Positions 13,401 to 22,400 of a stretch of 64,000 nucleotides of DNA are shown piece by piece (positions within the stretch are counted from its first letter, which is position 1; each line of letters begins with the position of its first letter). Origin of the DNA: Argyresthia goedartella (Eukaryota; Arthropoda; Insecta; Lepidoptera; Argyresthiidae). The notes under the pieces were generated by a model. It saw only the letters and a program-made list of their open reading frames with translations. It was not told where the DNA came from and did no database searches. The position numbers were made by a program, and so were the translations under genes. The DNA lies in the NCBI GenBank assembly GCA_949825045.1, contig OX463818.1, positions 34,922,906-34,986,905 on the forward strand. The letters run 5' to 3'.

Positions 13401-16400
13401 ATTTTTCGATTATTTAGCGCCGGAGCACTGGACAACGCGTCTTATCGATTTGACAACCGGAACCGGAAAAAAAGTTATAACGCAGTTATATCATTTCGAT
13501 GATGTGAAAAACAATCAGTCGTGGGCTTATTACATGATCCACAAACGATCAGTCAGTGGGCTTATTACATGATCCACAAACGATCAGTCAGTGGGCTTAT
13601 TACATGATCCACAAACGATCAGTCAGTGCGCTTATTACATGATCCACAAACGATCAGTCAGTGGGCTTATTACATGATCCACAAACGATCAGTCAGTGGG
13701 CTTATTACATGATCCACAAACGATCAGTCAGTGGGCTTATTACATGATCCACAAACGATCAGTCTGTGGGCTTATTACATGATCCACAAACGATCAGTCA
13801 GTGGGCTTATTACATGATCCACAAACGATCAGTCAGTGAGCTTATTACATGATCCACAAACGATCAGTCTGTGGGCTTATTACATGATTCACAAACGATC
13901 AGTCAGTGGGCTTATTACATTATCCACAAACAATCAGTCAGTGCGCTTATTACATGATCCACAAACGATCAGTCAGTGGGCTTATTACATGATCCACAAA
14001 CGATCAGTCAGTGGGCTTATTACATAATCCACAAACGATCAGGCAGTCGGCTTATTACATGATCCACAAACGGATGACACAGTTGATGTCTTTATTTCCC
14101 GGGTGGGGGGGGGGGGGGTTTAAATATTTATCTCTATTAAATATATCGTCGTCCAGTACACGTCGTCCATAACACAAGCCTTGTTGAGCTTGGCATGTTG
14201 GCATGGCCCTAGTTCGATTTGTGTAAGATTGTCCTCTAATATTTATTTTTTATTATTTATTTATTAAAGTTGCCGCTACAGCAACAAATAATGAGCTACA
14301 CGTAATTAAAGGGTGTCCCCATACAAGGGACGTTCTTATTGCGTTTTTTAGGGTTCCGTACCCGAAGGGTTCCAAACGGGACCCTATTACTAAGACTCCG
14401 CTGTCCGTCCGTCCGTCCGTCCGTCCGTCTGTCACCAGGCTGTATCTCAAGAACCTAGCTAGCTAGAGAGTTGAAATTTTCACAGATTATGTATTTATGT
14501 TGCCGCTATAACAACAAATACTAAAAAACAGGATAAAAGAAATATTTAAGGGGGCTCCCATACAACAATTCTTTCAATACCACATACAAACTTATGGATG
14601 CACCTGGTTACGTACATGGAGTGTGAAAGTAACCGCACCAATAACTTTGTAAACAATATTTTGCTGTGTAAAATCCAAACTATTCACTCCACACCATCGC
14701 TTCCATTGAACGGTGGTACGGAACCCTTCGTGCGCGATTTGGACTCGCACTTGACCGGTTTTATTTATTTATTTATTCTTAAGGAGTACCAATAGCTGCA
14801 AAAACATGTTATAAGTCTTAGACTTAACTTAGATAGTAATACAAAGCCAATTATAGGAACTCACAGTTAGAAATGGCATAGAAAAAAGAAAAATGTTTGA
14901 CACACTTAGCAGATAATATCGCACTATGTGTACACTGTTAATACAGAATAGTGAACCAGTAAAAAGGAAAAGAATAACATTAAAATATCATAGTAACTAA
15001 TTAGCCTAAGAACAAATTACAAGTTTCATGAGTAAATTCACACACCTGAACAAATAACTACCTAATATCAATCAATCAAATCCATGCATCAATCTTAAAA
15101 ATTAAGATTGGAGATTTATTATCATGGAAAAAAACGACATGCTAGTCTTCGCGTCCCAGAAGGGATTGAGCAGTTGAATACATCAATATCCATCTCTCTT
15201 GACAAATTATACAAAGAACAACTAGCGCGACGAGGATACATTTAAGTGATATAGGGGGAAAGTGTCTTTTAGATCGAGTAGGCGTATTAACACGTTAAAT
15301 GCTATGTAGGTCACCGGTGACCACACCCAGACTAAAAAACTATAAGAAAAAAACTTTTTCAAAAATTGGCGTTAAAAGTGTTAAATGAACTAGTGATATT
15401 TAAAATATAAGTCGTATCAGCTATTTCTCGCCGTTTATAGAGAGGTAATATATGTTGCTTTTCTTGTTTACTATGCTTTCCGACCGCATCTGCAGCGCCG
15501 ACTCAGCGTTCTACAAAGCCTTGCTCGGCAACGCCGCCATCTCAGCGCTGCGCCTGCACCAGCGCATCCCCGCGCACGAGATCTCGCTCACGCGCGCCTT
15601 CCTGTCGCGCCTCTTCCTAGAAGACAGCGCGCACTACCTGTTCTACTCGCTGATCTTCATGAACCATACGCCCAATTTGTGTATCCTTTTCACACGACTA
15701 AGCATTAGTATACCTGCCGCCGAGAACTTTGCCTCTGAGCGAGCCCCGACCTCTCTCTCACACCCCACTGCGAGAAAGAGAGGTCGGAGCTATATCGAAT
15801 GTATCTCCATGATTAGTGCAAGAGTCGAGTAAGGCTCGCATGCGTCTAGCAGTTAACACGGAGCTGAATAGATAAAACTTTAAAGCACCATGGACATATT
15901 ACCATACCATACTTTATTCCATCAACCACATCCCATTTCAACAACGTTTCATTTTTGTCCCATTTAAACAAGTTCCCATTACGAAAAGATTGAACAGTTC
16001 CCAGTTTTACCACTTCCCAATTCGTCAACATTTCGCCCACTTAACCAACCTTCTTTCTAGACTTAATGATTGGAAAGTGGTTGAATTGGGAAGTGGTTGA
16101 AATGGGAAGTGGTTGCAATGGGAAGAAGTCGAATGGGGTAGTTGTCGAAATGGGAAGTTGTCGAATTGGGAACTTGTCATTATGAACCTTATCATAATGG
16201 GGAGTGGTCGAAATTAACCTAAAGGGAATCTGGGCTCATGCTGGACGTAAAATAGTATATTATACAACAAGTGGAAAAAAAGGAAAGAGGCACGACGTTG
16301 GATCCCAGGAGTAGCGAAGGATTCTAAAGTAGAATCCTGAGCGGCGCGAGGGATACAAGGTACGAGATAAAAATATTTTTTTCACGAGTTGTGTTCTCTA

Positions 16401-19400
16401 CTTTTTACCATTGACTGCGACAAAATAAATAGAGGTTTAGTTTATATTTATCACATTTTATTATATAATCGGAAATAAAGTAGATAAAACATTAAAAATG
16501 TATTGTAAAATTAGAACAGCTTTGGCAATTTAGTGTTATATTCTTGTTTGGTTTTGAAATGGTCATATTACATAAGACTTGGGTATTTGGCAAAGTCTCC
16601 GTTACTGATTGGTGTTGCTGAGAAAGCTGTGGTGTAGTTGCTTCCCAAGGTTTTCCTTTCGATGTTGGCGGCCGCCCCGGAGACAGTGGCGTGCAAGAGT
16701 CAACAATAAACGGCATCAGATTTATACTCTCAACTATTCGGCTGCATCTTTTGGGTTTGTTTTCGATCGAATCTTCGATATAACTTTTTGCTACTGTGCT
16801 GGACCTCCAACCTCCGCGCTCCGTGACGTTTCAGTTCTGAAAGTCCGCACCTGATTTTTCTAAAAGGGTGGCAGAGCTTCTACGGAAGCAATGTCCTGTG
16901 TACTGTTCGGGGTTTAATAGATTCTAGAATGTGGCAGAATTGTTTTCGGCATCGCACCTATTTTGTTGATTCCCATTGGTTGTCGAGTACATTTTCCGTC
17001 GTAGTCTTGTATGAAAAACCTGTCGATTTTTGTATTTTCCGGCCACAAAGCTTGATATTTTTTCGACGATCTTTACGTATGCTTGTCATATTACGAACGT
17101 TCTATCAATGTTTGTTTTATTATCTTTTAAAACGACAATAATAAACTTTCCGAATGTTTTTGGATGTCGTTTATCTTCAATAATGTATGACTGCGACAGG
17201 CCCCATTCCAAGGGCGGATACAAGGAGGGGGTCATGGGGTCATGACCCCCCTGGGCCGGCTCATTGTTTCATTTGTCAGAAAACCCCTTTTCCTGACTCC
17301 ATTCACACCGAAATTTAGCACAACCTGTGAACAATAATTTCAAAAATATGTAGGTATCTACAGAATAACTTTTAAAGTACAGTGAGTTTGTACTTAAATA
17401 GGTAGGAACTATATATGTAAGTACTTACTTTTATGGCCAGAAAGCAGTGGCCAGGCGCATCATTTAGTAAACGCGCAATGTTTTCTGAGGTTAGCAGTTT
17501 AGATTTCTTTGGCTTATGACCCTCGGATAGCCGTTTTAAGTATGCCAGCAACTTTGAGTAGTTACTTTGCTATATCGATGTTGTCTTTGATTCTTGCTGT
17601 GGCTTTTAGCATTGAATATAGGTTCCACAGTGACGAATGGCTTTTTAGCCTGGATAATTCGTTGAAATAGTTCAGAAAAACGGTCTCTGACAAGGTTTTG
17701 GCGCCATTCGTGGTTTTTCAGTCTCAGAACAAATTATAGGTTTTTAGGGAAATCTCCAGAGATTTTGGCGGCAACAAATTATCTACGATAATTCCTGCTT
17801 TCTATACGAAATGATTATGGTGTAAGTGATTCATTTTCATCACTGGAAGAACTCATTTTACTGGGTAGCTAATATATTTTCCAATGAAACACCGCGATAA
17901 GTGACAGAAAAGAACCTAATTCAATCTAAAATTGACGGGTTGTGTTTGTCTTTTTTTGTCAATGTAACTACAGTCTTCACAAAATAAAAGGCCCAGTGGC
18001 CCAAACTAAATTCAACCTTACTACGACAGTTACACGGACGCTGTCACCGGGCCTTTTATTTTGTGACGACTGTAGCTCTATTAAGCCTACCAGTAGTAGT
18101 TACGTTCAGCGCGTATATTTTAGTAGGTACATAATTCGTATATTGAATCGCTTGTTCCAAATTCAAATGTCATTTAATCTCTAGTAAGTAAAAGAGCCTT
18201 TTATTCACAGTTATCGATGAATGCACTTTTTCGAGGTGTAATTGGTAAATAGTACATTTCCTACGAGTTCGCATAGGCCTATATTTACGAACCGAGAAGT
18301 TCGTAAAAAACCTTTTCGAACGAGTTAGGAATAGAATTTTTCCGCCTGAGTACCCAAAATCAAGCGGCGAAGGTGCTATTCATAACTCAGTAGTCGGAAA
18401 AATACTAAGTTAAAAACCCTCTTTAATGCGTCCAAAAACCGCACGTTGTGCCCAGTATAATGATATACTTCTTGGTAAAAACTCATTTCTTATCTGAATA
18501 GTACCGTAGACCATAATGTACCAAAATTTGTCATATTATGACATTCAAATTTCGAACGCCGACGCCCGCCTGCGTGCCGCCCCTAGTTTGTCTGTGAAGT
18601 TGGTACTACTGAACAAGCTAAACAACTGCAGAGCAATTATCAACCACAATGCCGGTCGAACATGCGGTTCCTGCACAGACCAGACATCGAGATAGACAGC
18701 GAAAGTCTACCGCGTGTTTTTAATAGGCGGACTCCGCTCATCCCGGCTCAGTCGCTCTCTGGCTGTTCGAATGTAAGCCGTGTACTAATAAACATAAAAA
18801 TGCCTTACTGTGCCGTTGTGAATTGCAAAAACTCAAGCAATGTTGTTTCCAAAGAAAACAACGGCGTTACCTTTCATAAGTAATTTTATTTCTGAAATTC
18901 GCCTAATTTATTTAATAATCAATTATTTTTAATTTCGAGTAGCGTCTCCCGTTTTTACTGAGATAGGTTGAACCATAGCGTATATTTCCCATGGACTTCA
19001 TCCACTGCTGCTTCCACTTTACACAATTCATGGATATCTCTTTCGTAGCCCTCAATGAACAGTGAAGCAAACTATACTTTCGTTAACCTTACAGTTGCAT
19101 GGTACAGTCGATTTGCTCACTTTTCTGTCGATTTAATCAGATAGTGTTGTACAATGCGACGATTCTTGCAAAATCGCTGGACGATTCGATTTTGTTGACG
19201 GAAGAATGATAATTCTGAGTTGCATTTTCATTGCAATCTATATTTTAGTAGTAGAATAACGTATATGTGAGATTGTTATGTATTCATTTTATGTTAATAT
19301 ATAAAAGAAGACTGAGTGACTGACTGACTGACTGACTGAATGACAGCCAAACCCGCTGGATGGATTCTCGTGATTAAATTAGTTTAATCATGACTTAAAA

Positions 19401-22400
19401 TTTAAGCTTTTTTCGTGTAAATCAGCATTACATAGAAAGTCGATTAGTAATTCATTCCTCTGTCGATACAACATCGATTCACTTCGAGAGAGGAATGAGT
19501 AGAAGACAGAGGAATGATTTAAAAAAAGATAAGTAGATAGGAAGAACAAGACTGAACAAGTAAGTAGGTAATACTGTAGTAAAACGGGGTGTATTTTGAT
19601 ACCCAGGGGAGAATAGAGATAGCTCCCAATCTCTCAATACTTTACGAAGTAGTGGGCCTAAGAGTTATTTCTATTTACCCTTGGTTATCAATACACCCCG
19701 TTTTACCTTACCTACATTATTCTAGTCAGCCCCCTTAATTAGTAACTTTAATCCAGTGTAGGAAGCAGGGATAATTACGCGTCTTAAAAGTATGCGAATC
19801 GAACTGTCAGTGAATCTTATGTACAATGACATAAGGTTCATGTTTTCTGAACTCGAAAACTTTTTCGTTCTGGTTATTATTCCTGCTTGAGCCAGGTCAA
19901 ATGCAACGCAGTGTCAATTGATTGTACATAACTATGGGAAATCTGATACTATTCCACAGTTTAAGATCGATTCGAGTTACTGAATAAGGGGGCTGGACGG
20001 ATTTACACATGAATAATAAAAGGTAAATAGGTTCTACAGACAAATACATACTTTAACACTCTATGATGTGATATCCGGGTGCGATGCTACGATACGATCT
20101 CCCGCTCGAAACACTGCCGGCTTACTGACAAAAAGGCAACGCGGTAGGTACGTGGTCGTGGTAGGTAGGGGATTCCCGCAGCAGCGCTCATTTTGAATCG
20201 ATTTGGCGGCGCGCCTTTGAATCTGTTTCACGATTAACATGTCAACCCATCACTAAAAGGCGCTCGTGACGTCACAGTAGGTAGTGAAAAAGTTCTCATA
20301 CATACGACCGTGTTTGCTGCGTCTATCTCGATATCTGGTCTGTGGGTTCCTGAACACATCAAAGAGTGCTTATGATATGTGTGTAGATAAACTAGTGTAT
20401 GTAACTGTTCATAATCAGGTTAAAGGGCCAAACGAAATGGTGCGAAAAATTCAGTCTTAATTTTATAAACCACTCTTCAAATTGTATATCAAAAACTCAG
20501 GTGATTAGTATCATAGTTTCAGTATAGTAGTTGTCATCATAAAATCTAACAATGTCTCGGCCGCCGTTATCGCCACTACATGCATGCGTACAGTTACGTA
20601 TTTATTGTATTATAATATTCTGCCATTATGCTCACCCACTTAGCACTAAGAACGGTTTCCTTGACTCGAATGGTACAGTAATACTGGTGCCAGTTTTCCT
20701 GTTTGCTTTCCTTCACGCCGCCTCGTATTCATTGACCATTCTTGACGTGAGTATTCTGTACTAAACTTTTTAATTGGCACTTGACTTTCTAGTTGTTAAT
20801 GTTAGAGCCAGTTTACACTATTTCTGACCGACACTTGTGCCTGCTCCGGCTAGGTGTCAAGGTGTCAGGTGCATGCAAATGTGTCGGAATCGGGTCGCCT
20901 AATATGAGCAGCGACTCAATAGAGTCAATAGTCACATGTGCCAATATGACGATCGGATCCGGAAAAACTTCGACATAGTGTCCAGCTCACACTATGTGTG
21001 TGACAGTTGCTACTCTTATGATGTGGTGAAATTGATGCTGCTGCGAAGAAATGTGTAATTATATTATATGGATTACCTTAAGTAATGCTGGATACAGATT
21101 CGATCAGTTACTTTATTATAATACCATTCCAGTGCTTAAGTCGACCCATATTAAATGGAGAATTGCATAACTGAATGCCTATCGGAAAAGGCGTGACCCT
21201 ATGTGTGTGTTACCCCTTAACCCTTCGAGCCATGGACCTGGTTATGTGGCTTGGCGGTTTTGTACTTCATGCCATTTTGATAAAATTCAAAATCTATAAC
21301 GGCCCAGTGGCGTCACCAGGTTAAATAGGTGTGCGTATTATATCAAGAGCTCTTCTCCCACTGTGGTTTAACTTAGTGAAGTCCAACGTTAGAACACGTA
21401 AGTGCCAACACGTTAGTAAAGTGATTGCACTACTGAAATGGTGCTCTTGTGTGGTAAAACTGTTCGTGTTCTAACGTTGGAGTCCACTACCCAACCACTA
21501 GAAGAAATCTGCGACCCAATTGCAATGCCGACCGCTAGTACCTTTATGCGTGGAAGCCTACATTTTGTGAATGTGTACAGTAACGAAGAACTTTTGACTG
21601 ATTGATTGATAGAACTTATTTACATGTGGTATTTTTTACCGTAACTCCAGATTTTTAGGGCTATTATTGAATTGTGCGAAAAAAGTACAGAATTGTGTGA
21701 AAAATGAGAGCGACTAGAAATACTGAAAAACATAATGAATTGTGCGAAAAATTGAGAGCGACTGAAAAAATGAAAAACAGGTACAAAAAAATAAATATTG
21801 GATTGAAAATGAGCATTGGATTATGTTGTTCTTATTGAATAGAACGCATGTATCTATGCCTTAAATATATTTTTTTAAACTATGATGTGTGTCGTCTATG
21901 GCCAATCTCACTTCCTGTAAGCCTCTCGTAATGGCGATTATATTTTGTCCCTATTTTCGTGTATTTTATAAGTATTTAATTAACCAAGTGACATTTACTG
22001 TTGTAGACATTTATTCTGATGAATAAACTGTTCGTACAAAGTTTAACTGTGTTTTGGTATGGTCGTGGCACACAATTCCACTGCCTGTCACTCGAAACCG
22101 ACTAATCTTATAGTTCTTACATGTCAACCTAACACGAAGGATAAAGGGGTATTCGCTTCATTCACCCCCTTTATCCATCCCCTACCCTGGTCCACCACTT
22201 TTCCCATAAAGTCTATTAATCGACCGAATAACGGAAATTAGCCAGTAAACTTTGGCTAAACTAATCAGTTTTTTTCGCACAATTCGATATTTTTCCTTAT
22301 TTTCAATATTTCCTCTGTTCATGGTAATTCGCTTAATTAGTTTTTACTCGTTCTTTTTATTATTCCCCCTTATTTATCATATCTCCAGACGCTCGGTCAG

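Larger units (their letters stand above)
8959..13476 (-). mobile_element. Near full-length two-ORF non-LTR retrotransposon (Jockey-like)
   Basis: The element runs from a 5' UTR of about 400 bp (13476-13078) through ORF1 and ORF2 to a poly(A) tail (poly-T at 8958-8976). It is flanked by a 129-bp direct duplication that includes the edge of the 35-bp satellite. Both ORFs are open, so this looks like a young insertion. It lies antisense to TMEM33 in intron 1. Confidence 0.85.
18674..20344 (+). mobile_element. P-element-like transposon with THAP exon, probably non-autonomous
   Basis: Termini are inverted: CACAGACCAGACATCGAGAT...(left) and the complement of ...ATCTCGATATCTGGTCTGTG (right), 24 bp with one mismatch. 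The element is flanked by 8-bp direct repeats GGTTCCTG (18666-18673 and 20345-20352). The interrupted host repeat exists uninterrupted at 31553-31560 and 33054-33047, each with a single GGTTCCTG. That confirms the exact borders and the duplication. Inside, 126 bp from the left end, is a THAP-domain first exon. P-element transposases begin with a THAP domain and make 8-bp duplications. I see no catalytic transposase region, so this 1,671-bp copy is probably an internally deleted derivative. It contains a nested hairpin element (19579-19706). Confidence 0.75.

Noticed and set aside
13836..14027. Open frame of repeated peptide in the 35-bp satellite
   Set aside because: The frame is a by-product of the repeat (35 bp is not a multiple of three) and has no start context or splice signals.
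14253..14450. Minus-strand frame with repeated Asp-Gly-Arg-Thr
   Set aside because: It is a translation of the (GTCC)n core of a common non-coding repeat.
21217..21324. TTAA-bounded segment as a piggyBac-type MITE
   Set aside because: TTAA is present at both ends but the termini (cccttcgag and ccaggtt) are not inverted copies of each other.
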